Positions 1 through 6,977 of a DNA stretch of 64,000 nucleotides are shown one piece after another. The first letter of the stretch is position 1. Every line of letters starts with the position of its first letter. Source of the stretch: Christiangramia sabulilitoris (GTDB lineage: Bacteria > Bacteroidota > Bacteroidia > Flavobacteriales > Flavobacteriaceae); assembly GCF_007050985.1 (NCBI RefSeq), contig NZ_VHSF01000001.1, positions 930,001 through 994,000 on the forward strand, in the 5' to 3' direction. The notes below the pieces were generated by a model that was not told the origin of the DNA, ran no database searches, and saw only the letters and a list, made by a program, of their open reading frames with translations. Position numbers and translations under genes: made by a program.

Positions 1-372
1 GCAGATCATAACAGTAATCGCACACCAGAATAAATAGGATTCAAAATTGGTTTCGGGAAAAACGGCAGATTGGGATAGAAATGCCAGTGAGCATAATAAT
101 ATTATCAACCCGCTTCCTGTTGAAAGGATTACCTTTTTATTTACTGGAATTTTTATAGGTGATTCTTCTTTTTTGAAAGATGCTAAAGGAACTTCAAGAA
201 TTTCTGAAAGTACTTTTAAAGTATACTCCCTTGGACACACGTCCCCTTTTTCTATTCTCTGAATTGATCTTAAGCTAAGTTTTGTTTTCTCAGCCAGTAT
301 TGCCTGGGTATATCCTTTTTGAATACGATTAGATTTTACCATATGTGCTACTGTATTTTCTTTGACTGCCAT
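1..372 (-). CDS. XRE-family helix-turn-helix protein with membrane segment (partial, runs off left edge)
   Basis: An open frame of 124 codons reads from an ATG at 372 leftwards to base 1 without a stop, so the C-terminus lies outside the window. Residues about 5-60 form a typical Cro/C1 helix-turn-helix: VKSNRIQKGYTQAILAEKT, then LSLRSIQRIEKG, where the recognition helix contains SLRSIQRIE. A linker rich in Lys/Glu follows, then a hydrophobic stretch (about residues 83-96) and another near the edge, which suggests a membrane-anchored regulator. An in-frame TAG lies 9 bases before the ATG, which fixes the start. In Bacteroidota, short XRE proteins with C-terminal membrane helices are common and mostly uncharacterised. 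The DNA-binding call is well supported; the target is unknown. Confidence 0.75.
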   Translation of the reverse strand, partial: MAVKENTVAHMVKSNRIQKGYTQAILAEKTKLSLRSIQRIEKGDVCPREYTLKVLSEILEVPLASFKKEESPIKIPVNKKVILSTGSGLIILLCSLAFLSQSAVFPETNFESYLFWCAITVMIC

Positions 373-557
373 TTTCTTCTATAACTAATAATGCCTGCGA
401 CATAAACTTTTTCAGGATCAGATTTGTTCTTAAAAAACTTTAAATAACTGTAACCGTAGTAATTCATACAGGTTAAATTCAGCTTTCAAAATATGACATT
501 CTTACGACATTCTCCTGCCGGCACAGATATCCCGCCTTTTATGTAATTTTAAAATAA

Positions 558-565
558 TAAATTTG
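558..565 (+). promoter_or_regulatory. Bacteroidota-type -7 box (TAAATTTG)
   Basis: TAAATTTG matches the Bacteroidota -7 consensus TAnnTTTG and lies 23 bases before the ATG of the CPBP protease gene. No clear TTTG -33 element is visible at the expected distance, so this is a probable but unproven promoter. Confidence 0.4.
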
Positions 566-588
566 AAATTCACAATTTTATCTGAATA

Positions 589-1287
589 ATGGTCTTTTTA
601 TTAGCGGCAATAATTGCTTCCATCTTTTTATTAAAACTATTTAATCTTAAAATTTCCAGCCTGGGATTAGACCCAAATCCAATAAGATTTCAGGATCTTT
701 TATGGGGATTTACTGCAGCAGCTGTATCGGGGATCATGTATTTTCTACTTCTCGTGGTCACTTTTAATTATAAATTACATATTAACCTGGATTACACTTT
801 TACAGGTTTCCTGGATGCTGCCTGGTGGACTTTGAGATCTGTACTAATCGAAGAATTCCTGTTTCGGGGAGGATTATTTATTATAGCTATCAAAGTACTG
901 GGAAAACATAAGGCCTGTATTCTTTCTTCAGTAATCTTCGGGATATATCACTGGTTCTCATATGAAATTTTTGGGGAGCCTGTGCAAATGCTCTTTACGT
1001 TTATACTTACGGGAATCGGCGGGCTCATGTTTGCCTATGCATTTGCAGAAACCAAGTCCATGTATTTACCCATAGCACTGCATTTTGGATGGAACCTGGT
1101 TAGTATTGCTGTTTTTTCTGAAGGTCCCCTAGGTGATCAATTGCTCACAACCACCGGCGGGGAACCAATGGGATATTTATACTTTGTATTCTTTGTTTAC
1201 CAGGTCCTGGTCTTACCGGCTTTTGTTCTTTTTTATCTTAAAAGGAGAAAAAATAAAGAAAGTCTCACCTTATTAATTCCCGAATAA
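589..1287 (+). CDS. CPBP (CAAX protease-like) intramembrane glutamic endopeptidase
   Basis: This 232-residue polytopic membrane protein carries the three signature motifs of the CPBP/Abi family: EExxxR at residues 88-93 (IEEFLFRGG), FxxxH at 117-121 (FGIYH) and HxxxN at 165-169 (HFGWN). The Glu and His residues are the expected catalytic set of these metal-independent intramembrane proteases, related to Rce1. About six to seven hydrophobic segments are seen. An in-frame TGA just upstream (583-585) fixes the ATG. Bacterial members process or protect small peptides in some systems, but most have no known substrate. No bacteriocin-like gene is adjacent, so the role cannot be deduced. Confidence 0.85.
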   Translation: MVFLLAAIIASIFLLKLFNLKISSLGLDPNPIRFQDLLWGFTAAAVSGIMYFLLLVVTFNYKLHINLDYTFTGFLDAAWWTLRSVLIEEFLFRGGLFIIAIKVLGKHKACILSSVIFGIYHWFSYEIFGEPVQMLFTFILTGIGGLMFAYAFAETKSMYLPIALHFGWNLVSIAVFSEGPLGDQLLTTTGGEPMGYLYFVFFVYQVLVLPAFVLFYLKRRKNKESLTLLIPE

Positions 1288-1626
1288 GCATAAGGATCTG
1301 GGAATGGTCCTATCTCCTGTTTTTAGAAAAGTTTCGTTTGGATATTTTAGATTGATGATCTATAATTATGATCATCAATAAAAATTAAAAGCTATAAGGG
1401 AGTGAGGCACCTTAACCGAATTACCATTCTATCCATTTGCACCTACAGTTACATCATCTAAAAGGAGTAGCTTTTTTCTGATAGAAAATAAACAACCTTG
1501 CCTGTTTGAGCTGAGAAATAGGCCATAAAACGTTTTTATATTTATTTTTGTTTAATTTTTAGTTAAAATGATTAAACATTTTGATACACATTATTATATT
1601 TATTTCATAATCAAACACTTATAATC
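1288..1626. other. Intergenic region, 339 bp
   Basis: AT-rich DNA between the CPBP gene and the fasciclin lipoprotein gene. It has no convincing reading frame. Near its end, TATATTTA (1595-1602) resembles a -7 box with one mismatch and could serve the downstream gene, but no properly spaced -33 element was found. No terminator hairpin is obvious after the CPBP gene. Confidence 0.4.
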
Positions 1627-2277
1627 ATGAAAAAGAATTTTAGACTTCAGAAATTATTTATTAAAAGCCTTTTCCTGGCCTTTATATTTGTTGTTTCCGC
1701 GTGTGAATCAGAACCTGTAGAAGCAGATATTTCTTCTTTTGATGCCAATGCCAGGGCCTCAGAAAAAGCAAATCCTTCGCCTGCCTCAAACAAAGGAGAT
1801 TTAACTATTGCAGAGATCGTTGTAGCCAATGCTACTAACGAAGAGGCACCCCAATTTACCTTACTTCTTGCCGCACTGGAATATGCAGGAATTACCTCCT
1901 TATTTGCCGGAGGTGATCAATATACTGTATTTGCACCTACAGATGCAGCCTTCCTGGAATTGTTGGGTGGTGATCCAGCCAATTTACAGACTTTAAGTCC
2001 AGCAGAAGTTGCAGCAGTTCTTAGTTACCATGTAACTGAAGGTAGAAGATTCAGTAATAGTGTAGTACCTAAAAATTCACCTAGAGAAATAGAAACTCTC
2101 CTTGAACTTCCGTTTTATGTTTATAGCCCCATGGTAGATGAATCTGGGAATACGGTAATTGGTATAGATACCAATGATGCGGATACCGAAGCTGATGCCA
2201 ATATCCTTACACCTAATATATCGGCAAGTAATGGTGTTATTCATGTAATTGATGCCGTACTCATGCCTGCAGAGTAA
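1627..2277 (+). CDS. Secreted lipoprotein with one fasciclin (FAS1) domain
   Basis: A 216-residue protein with a lipoprotein signal: basic N-terminus, hydrophobic core and Cys at residue 26 in VVSACESE. A short low-complexity linker rich in Ala/Ser/Asn is followed by a single FAS1 domain (about residues 58-215). The conserved H1 motif is seen as YTVFAPTDAAF, the central YHV as LSYHVTEG, and the H2 region as NGVIHVIDAVLMP. FAS1 domains mediate adhesion or carbohydrate contacts at cell surfaces, and single-domain lipoproteins of this kind are frequent in Flavobacteriaceae. It is monocistronic and ends in a strong terminator hairpin. A specific ligand cannot be named. Confidence 0.88.
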   Translation: MKKNFRLQKLFIKSLFLAFIFVVSACESEPVEADISSFDANARASEKANPSPASNKGDLTIAEIVVANATNEEAPQFTLLLAALEYAGITSLFAGGDQYTVFAPTDAAFLELLGGDPANLQTLSPAEVAAVLSYHVTEGRRFSNSVVPKNSPREIETLLELPFYVYSPMVDESGNTVIGIDTNDADTEADANILTPNISASNGVIHVIDAVLMPAE

Positions 2278-2304
2278 TCATACCCTACCTTACATTGAAT
2301 AATT

Positions 2305-2333
2305 AAAAAGCCACTCTAAGAGTGGCTTTTTTT
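2305..2333. terminator. Intrinsic terminator, bidirectional
   Basis: A near-perfect hairpin with AGCCACTC and GAGTGGCT arms, an A-run before it and a T-run after it. It follows the fasciclin gene on the + strand and can also stop the convergent YegP-like gene. Confidence 0.85.
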
Positions 2334-2359
2334 ATATTCCGGATATAATCCTTAGGCCA

Positions 2360-2686
2360 TTATGATTGGTCATCTATAGAAGCATCTGGCGCATTCTTAG
2401 CTACCGAAGCAATTCCGTTTTCCATTGCCGATACCGTTGTATAAATCTCACTTGTTCCAATTACCTGGCCGTTGGTGGATTTTAAATTGAACTTGTGACC
2501 GGTTGCTGTTTGTTTTCGCTCAAAACGTTCATCAGACTGAGAATTAGTTCGAACAGATTCGATACCATTCATACATGATGGTTTGGCCTTATAGCCTTCA
2601 CTGCTTAAAATTACCTGACCATTGCCGGCTTTTAAATTAAAACGGAATTCTCCCGCTTTATCTTTTTTGATTTCAAATTTTCCCAT
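2360..2686 (-). CDS. YegP-like protein, two DUF1508 repeats
   Basis: This 108-residue soluble protein is made of two DUF1508 repeats (about residues 1-45 and 53-100). Each carries the family pattern of a FxFNLKxxNGQVI strand pair (FRFNLKAGNGQVI, then HKFNLKSTNGQVI), followed by a helix ending in the NGIxSV motif (MNGIESV, then ENGIASV). The tandem arrangement matches the usual YegP architecture. YegP-type proteins are small, have no known catalytic activity and are often stress-induced. The gene stands alone, converges on the fasciclin gene and shares its terminator. The family call is confident; the function is unknown. Confidence 0.88.
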   Translation of the reverse strand: MGKFEIKKDKAGEFRFNLKAGNGQVILSSEGYKAKPSCMNGIESVRTNSQSDERFERKQTATGHKFNLKSTNGQVIGTSEIYTTVSAMENGIASVAKNAPDASIDDQS

Positions 2687-2829
2687 TAATAAGAGTAGTT
2701 TTAGTTATTGTTCTAAATATAAGAAAATAAGAATCAATTAAAAACGGCCTGCCAGGCTTGCTAAAACTGATTAAAAATTTCAGAAACCATTTTATAATAA
2801 GTGTTAAGAGAAGACTGGCTTCTTTTACT

Positions 2830-3366
2830 TACTCCCGTTAACTGCCCTAAAAATCGTAGAACTTAGTCACTATTTAGTATAGAAAAAGCCAGTTGATCTT
2901 CAACAGGCTTTTTAGTAGCGGGAACTGCCCGGAAGCATCGGGGGAACCAGTGACTTTTTTTCCATAAAAAAACCACCTCTTTTAAAGGTGGTTTTTGTTT
3001 TAGTAGCGGGAACTGCCCAGAAACATCGGGGGAACCAGTGACTTTTTTCCATAAAAAAACCACCTCTTTTGAAGGTGGTTTTCATTTTAGTAGCGGGAAC
3101 TGCCCCGAAGCATCGGGGGAACCAGTGACTTTTTTTACATAAAAAAACCACCTCTTTTAAAGGTGGTTTTCGTTTTAGTAGCGGGAACTGCCCCGAAGCA
3201 TCGCGGGAACCAGTGACTTTTTTCCATAAAAAAACCACCTCTTTTGAAGGTGGTTTTCGTTTTAGTAGCGGGAACTGCCCCGAAGCATCGGGGGAACCAG
3301 TAGACCTTATTAATGAAAAAACCCTCTCAGTTTCCTGAAAGGGTTTCTAGTAGCGGAAAAAATTGG
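2830..3366 (-). repeat. Tandem array of tRNA-fMet 3'-end fragments alternating with terminator hairpins
   Basis: A direct repeat with an 85-88 bp period. Copies of TAGTAGCGGGAACTG start at 2913, 3001, 3088, 3176 and 3263; a divergent last copy starts at 3348 and a very degenerate one has AACTGCCC at 2840. Read on the - strand each unit has (a) GTCACTGGTTC..., a palindrome CCCCGATGCTTCGGGG, then CAGTTCCCGCTACTA, and (b) a hairpin such as ACCACC/GGTGGT followed by a T-run. Part (a) matches the T-arm and acceptor 3' end of the fMet tRNA gene at 4819-4891, with the palindrome replacing the T-loop. The copy at 3348 lacks the palindrome and keeps a TCGAACCA T-loop-like string. Hairpins lie at about 2883-2913, 2966-2996, 3053-3082, 3141-3170, 3228-3257 and 3315-3347. 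Confidence 0.85.
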
Positions 3367-3459
3367 AATATCGAACCATTTTATTCAAGATTTGAAGTTG
3401 GTATCTGCCCTTATGCATATCTAAAAATGTATATCCAGGTCTACCTTACAAGATTTATA

Positions 3460-3467
3460 TATATTTG
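3460..3467 (+). promoter_or_regulatory. Bacteroidota-type -7 box (TATATTTG)
   Basis: TATATTTG matches TAnnTTTG exactly and lies 27 bases before the ATG of the lipoprotein gene at 3495. It sits just beyond the last repeat unit, so the lipoprotein gene appears to have its own promoter. The -33 region is weak. Confidence 0.42.
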
Positions 3468-3494
3468 CCTCATTAGTAATCTAAAACCTACAAA

Positions 3495-4199
3495 ATGAAA
3501 GGGTTATATTTAAAATTATCATTAATCATCCTATTGGTCGGTATTTTGGCTTGTAGTTCAGATGATTCTTCAAATGAACCAGGATTGTCGGTGAATTTTA
3601 AAACGGTAACTTCATCGTTTAGCACAAATTCTCAATCAGCTTTGTTTAATAGACAAGCGACAAGTGGAAGCTTTATTTTTAATGAAGGCTTTATTACACT
3701 GACGGCTATGGAATTTGAGGCAGAATCTGAAAATGATATTGAATCTGTGGAATTTGAACTGGAAGGAACTATAGTAATAGATTTTGCAACAGGAATTCCT
3801 TCGCCAGATATTAGAAACATTACAATTCCTGCTGGAACTTATGAAGAAGTTAGCGTTGAACTGGAAATACTGGATGAAAATGATGACCCTTCAGTAGTTT
3901 TGATAGGTACTTATTCATCACCAGAGGGTAATGTTCTGCCAGTGCGGTTCGAATTTAACTCAGGTGAAACCTTTGAGGTAGAAAGGGAAGGAACCATAGT
4001 TTTTACTGAGAATCAATCTGCAATAGCTCAAATTACATTTGACCCTTCAATATGGTTCGCGGAAGTTACTGATGACATGATGGCGGATGCTAATCAGTTA
4101 GATGGAGTAATAGTTATAAGTGAAACCCAGAACAGCGAAATCTTTGATATTGTCGCTGATGGTTTGGACTTAGCTACCGAATTGGAAATTGAAAATTAG
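3495..4199 (+). CDS. Secreted lipoprotein of unknown function, beta-rich
   Basis: A 234-residue protein starting with a lipoprotein signal (LLVGILACSSDDSS, Cys at residue 20) followed by the Ser/Asp-rich tether often seen on flavobacterial surface lipoproteins. The rest is acidic and predicted to be mainly beta-strand, with phrases such as ITIPAGTYEEVSVELEI that resemble the carbohydrate- or calcium-interacting beta-sandwich lipoproteins of this phylum (DUF4382-like), but I cannot assign a family. It lies between two parts of the tRNA-fMet repeat array on the opposite strand, 27 bp upstream of a second, damaged lipoprotein gene, so the two probably formed one unit. The gene is intact. Confidence 0.7.
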   Translation: MKGLYLKLSLIILLVGILACSSDDSSNEPGLSVNFKTVTSSFSTNSQSALFNRQATSGSFIFNEGFITLTAMEFEAESENDIESVEFELEGTIVIDFATGIPSPDIRNITIPAGTYEEVSVELEILDENDDPSVVLIGTYSSPEGNVLPVRFEFNSGETFEVEREGTIVFTENQSAIAQITFDPSIWFAEVTDDMMADANQLDGVIVISETQNSEIFDIVADGLDLATELEIEN

Positions 4200-4226
4200 A
4201 ACAATCTTAACCATAAATTATTCCAT

Positions 4227-4642
4227 ATGAAATTCAGTCCATTTCTTAAAACAGGTTTAATACTACTATTTTTCGCTTCAATTTTTATTGGTTGTAGTAG
4301 TGACGATAACGCATCCGAACCAGTGGTTAGAGTTAATGGTACTGCATTGTTGAAAATGATGATGATTTTTTCGGAGATATCAATGGAGACTTTACAGGTA
4401 CAGGTGGCAGCATCACCAGAAGTTTTACCTGGCAAAATAACTTAAGTACTGCCGAATATAATGCCGACATTACAACTACAGCCTCTGGGGCTTTTCGAAT
4501 GGTTGTAACAGATGCAAATGGTGCCACAGTTTTAAATAAGACACTTAATGGTTCTAATGAGCCTGATTCCTTTTCAGGTGTAACTACAGAAGGAACTCCT
4601 GGAGTCTGGACCGTTACTATCACTCTTACTAACTTTAATTGA
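4227..4642 (+). pseudogene. Frameshifted small lipoprotein gene
   Basis: The first frame opens with a clear lipoprotein signal (LLFFASIFIGCSSDDN) and then runs out at 4445 with an implausible Met-rich tail. Reading continues sensibly in the -1 frame from about 4352: ENDDDFFGDINGDFTGTGGS, then SFTWQNNLSTAEY, ending GVWTVTITLTNFN with a TGA at 4640-4642. The switch point falls between about 4335 and 4358 around TTGAAAATGATGATG, consistent with loss of one base. The repaired product would be about 138 residues, a beta-rich secreted lipoprotein of unknown function. It could be a real pseudogene, a sequencing error or phase variation. The site does not form a classic -1 slippery heptamer. Confidence 0.7.
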
Positions 4643-4694
4643 GACGGAAGTTTCTCTTTAAGTGAGGGAACATAATTTATAAATTGCTGAATAA

Positions 4695-4726
4695 CAAAAA
4701 CCACCTTCAGGAGAGGTGGTTTTTTG
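4695..4726. terminator. Terminator hairpin, bidirectional
   Basis: AAAAACCACCT ... AGGTGGTTTTTT. It ends the lipoprotein unit on the + strand and, on the - strand, repeats the hairpin type found in the array downstream of tRNA-fMet. Confidence 0.8.
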
Positions 4727-4729
4727 TTT

Positions 4730-4771
4730 TAGTAGCGCAAACTGTCCGAAGGCATCAGGGGAAATAGTGAC
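4730..4771 (-). repeat. Degenerate copy of tRNA-fMet 3' end
   Basis: TAGTAGCGCAAACTGTCCGA...ATAGTGAC is a diverged version of the array unit. It begins 86 bp from the equivalent point in the real tRNA gene (4816), which is the same period as the distal array. It shows that the array begins directly at the tRNA gene. Confidence 0.75.
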
Positions 4772-4781
4772 TTTACCTCAT

Positions 4782-4809
4782 AAAAAAACCCCTGAATTTC
4801 AGGGGTTTA
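4782..4809 (-). terminator. Terminator of tRNA-fMet
   Basis: On the - strand, AAACCCCTGAAATTCAGGGG is followed by seven T residues, starting about 9 bases after the tRNA 3' end. A strong intrinsic terminator. Confidence 0.85.
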
Positions 4810-4818
4810 TATTCTTAG

Positions 4819-4891
<73 letters not shown>

Positions 4892-4918
4892 ATATGTATT
4901 CCAATATATTTTTCAAAT

Positions 4919-4983
4919 TTCGGGTTATAATCCCGATGTGCGGTTTTTACGCTAAAGTTGCCTGAGCAACCTCTTATCCCGCT
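4919..4983 (-). pseudogene. Probable 5'-half remnant of a tRNA-fMet copy
   Basis: Read on the - strand, ATATAGCGGGATAAGAG resembles the 5' end and flank of the adjacent fMet gene (ATATCGCGGGATAGAG). An anticodon-arm-like hairpin TCGGGATTATAACCCGAA follows (gene: TCGGGCTCATAACCCGAA). The D-arm region between them is about 22 bases longer than in the gene and contains a small palindrome, GTTGCTCAGGCAAC (4957-4970). No T-arm or acceptor 3' side follows. It is best read as a decayed 5' half of a second copy; the similarity is short, so this is tentative. Confidence 0.5.
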
Positions 4984-5044
4984 ATATTGGACGGCAAATA
5001 TAATATCATTTTTGTGATTACACCAAACTTTTTTAATAAAAAAT

Positions 5045-5398
5045 CTACATTGATATCCATTGAATTGCTTCGAGCCTGTCCTTCAGTTCAAAAGACTTCA
5101 CTTCAGTAGAAACAAAAAAATTATCGACATCCATAAATCCCCTCACCCAATTCAAATCTGTAACCATGGCCAGCCTATTTATCTGGTCTGAATGTTCAAA
5201 TTTGAACCTGATATTTCTTAAGAAATATTTCAGTGGCACCTCATTGTTAGGCATGATCTCACAAAAAAGATTGATCTTATCATTTACCGCGAGTTTTTTC
5301 TCGATGATCCCATGAATTTTGTCAAGGTATTCCTGGTCTACATCTTCATCTACCATGATGCCCACTACATGCCCGGCTAATTCAAAACTTGTCGTCAT
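5045..5398 (-). CDS. SpoIIAA-like (STAS/SEC14) domain protein
   Basis: A 117-residue cytosolic protein that fits the SpoIIAA-like family (PF11964, STAS/SEC14-type fold). Features include an N-terminal strand GHVVGIMVDEDVDQEYLDKI, a helix, a central NLFCEI strand and the characteristic basic helix-strand IRFKFEHSDQINRLAMVTD, followed by a WVRGFMDVDNFF segment. Proteins of this family are small single-domain units of unclear role; no catalytic residues are expected. It is transcribed on the - strand downstream of the Cys-rich protein gene, 62 bp away, and could be the last gene of the RND operon or independent. Confidence 0.78.
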   Translation of the reverse strand: MTTSFELAGHVVGIMVDEDVDQEYLDKIHGIIEKKLAVNDKINLFCEIMPNNEVPLKYFLRNIRFKFEHSDQINRLAMVTDLNWVRGFMDVDNFFVSTEVKSFELKDRLEAIQWISM

Positions 5399-5460
5399 AT
5401 TTTTAACTTAAACCTAAAAATAAGAATTATAACGCTAAGTTATATTTCCAAATGTTTAAT

Positions 5461-5643
5461 TTATTGTTCAATATCAGATGCCTGGAATTCTACCAGTTCG
5501 CCTTCTTCAAAAGCCACCTGAAATTCTATAGGCCGGCAACAAACCTCACAATCCTCAATATAGGTTTGAGAAGAAACCGAAGGATCAAGGAGTACAGATA
5601 CCTCTTCCCAGCAATACAGACATTGAAAAAAATGTTCAAACAT
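5461..5643 (-). CDS. CPXCG-motif cysteine-rich protein
   Basis: A 60-residue protein with two Cys pairs, CLYC (residues 9-12) and CEVCC (about 32-36), followed by an IEFQV strand and an acidic tail. This matches the small CPXCG-motif zinc-ribbon-like family (PF14255), of unknown function. Its ATG lies two bases after the TolC-family stop codon, so it is translationally linked to the efflux operon; that link may be simple co-transcription rather than a role in efflux. The ATG at 5643 is the only sensible start. Confidence 0.8.
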   Translation of the reverse strand: MFEHFFQCLYCWEEVSVLLDPSVSSQTYIEDCEVCCRPIEFQVAFEEGELVEFQASDIEQ

Positions 5644-5645
5644 AG

Positions 5646-6977
5646 CTACAATTCTACATTCAGCAATTGGCCGGTTAACTGCAGTACCTGTAATTCGGCT
5701 AATTTGGCATCATATTTTGCCAGATTAAGACTGGTACGCGCATTGAGCAGGTTTATTTGTGCCTGCCGGAATTCTATGGAAGTAACTCTTCCCAGTTTGT
5801 ATTGCTCTTCAGACCGGTTAAAATTATCCAGATTAGTTCTTACATTATCTTCCTGTACATGCAGGATATAAAGTTTATTTTGATAATTACCCAGTGCATT
5901 GGCAATATCTCTTCTAATTTCGGTCTTGCGCTGGTCTTTCAGGATCTGCTGATTCTCATATCTTATTTTTGAGTTCTGAACCTGAACACTGGTCCTTCCT
6001 CCATCAAAAATGTCCCATCTCAGACTCACTCCGGCAGAGAGACCATCGGTAGTCGTGGTAGAACCCGGAAAGAATGCTGTGGCGGCACTTCGGTTGCGGT
6101 TCCAGCCATAAGACCCTGTTAGATCTACAACGGGCAAATAGCCAGATTTACTGATTTTAATGTCGTAATCGCTTATTTCCAGATTTTGTTCGATCTGCAA
6201 TAATGAAACATTATTCAACTCTGCCTCCTCAATAAAATTTTGCAATTCAAGGTCGGTTACAAATGCTACCGTTGTATCTACTACAAAATCTACATTAGTC
6301 ACATCTCGATCCAGTAGCACGTTCAGGTCTCTTTTAGTATTCCTTAGTTGCTGTCCGGTTTCGATCAGGGCAATACTATCATTATTAACGTCTACCCTGG
6401 CATTTAGCACCACCAGATTGTTAGCCTGCCCGTATTCGAATTGATACTCTGCCCTGGTCACCCTGTTCTTGGAAATTTGGAGGGTTTCTTCCAGTACTTC
6501 AATATTTTCTGAAAGCCTGGCGATCTCATAATAAACACTCATGATCTGGAGTACAGTATTTTCAACCGTTTCCCTGGCTTCAAGTTGTGAAAGGTCATAT
6601 TGTTCCTTAAGGCTTTTATAATTATAAAATCTACCCAGCCCATCGAAGAGCGTATAACCTAAATTAATGGAGGCATTATAACGATTGTTCTCTATCCCCC
6701 GCTGATCAACCACATCGCCGTTCTCTGGCTCTGTAATCCTGTCATTAAGGTCATAACCTGCCCCGGCAAGACCGGTTACCGTAGGCAGGTACCCAGAATT
6801 AAAAATGCTTTGGTTATTCTCTGCGATCTCCACCTGGTTCCGGGCTATTTCTATACCGAAGTTAGCTTCAAGGGCGCGCGCGATCGCCTCTTCTTTGGTA
6901 AGTTCAGCTTGCTGCGACCAGACTGAAATAGAAGCAAGTGCTATAATTATTAAAAGAGACCTATGTAATATTTTCAT
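5646..6977 (-). CDS. TolC-family outer membrane efflux protein
   Basis: A 443-residue outer membrane channel subunit. A signal peptide (residues 1 to about 21, ending VWSQ) is followed by ELTKEEAIARALEANFGIEIARNQ, the usual first helix of the TolC/OEP family, and two long helical repeats separated by strand pairs (GYLPTVTGLAGAGYDLND, GYLPVVDLTGSYGWNRN). Family length fits. It forms the trimeric exit duct for the RND pump encoded immediately upstream, whose gene it overlaps by 17 bp. It is the third gene of the adaptor-pump-channel operon. Confidence 0.92.
   Translation of the reverse strand: MKILHRSLLIIIALASISVWSQQAELTKEEAIARALEANFGIEIARNQVEIAENNQSIFNSGYLPTVTGLAGAGYDLNDRITEPENGDVVDQRGIENNRYNASINLGYTLFDGLGRFYNYKSLKEQYDLSQLEARETVENTVLQIMSVYYEIARLSENIEVLEETLQISKNRVTRAEYQFEYGQANNLVVLNARVDVNNDSIALIETGQQLRNTKRDLNVLLDRDVTNVDFVVDTTVAFVTDLELQNFIEEAELNNVSLLQIEQNLEISDYDIKISKSGYLPVVDLTGSYGWNRNRSAATAFFPGSTTTTDGLSAGVSLRWDIFDGGRTSVQVQNSKIRYENQQILKDQRKTEIRRDIANALGNYQNKLYILHVQEDNVRTNLDNFNRSEEQYKLGRVTSIEFRQAQINLLNARTSLNLAKYDAKLAELQVLQLTGQLLNVEL

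Noticed and set aside
2863-3238. Two - strand reading frames of 66 and 108 codons rich in FLWKKVTGS and PATK repeats
   Set aside because: They are translations of the tRNA-terminator repeat array; the periodic peptide just mirrors the 87 bp DNA repeat and has no start context.
2830-3366. CRISPR-like or minisatellite array
   Set aside because: The whole 85-88 bp unit is repeated with no unique spacers, and it contains terminator hairpins and tRNA-derived sequence. No cas gene is present.
4335-4358. Programmed -1 frameshift in the small lipoprotein gene
   Set aside because: No X-XXY-YYZ slippery heptamer or clear downstream structure; loss of a base is a simpler explanation.
4333-4704. 123-codon frame on the - strand opposite the lipoprotein gene
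   Set aside because: It is antisense to the frameshifted lipoprotein and reads through the tRNA-array terminator; no family similarity.
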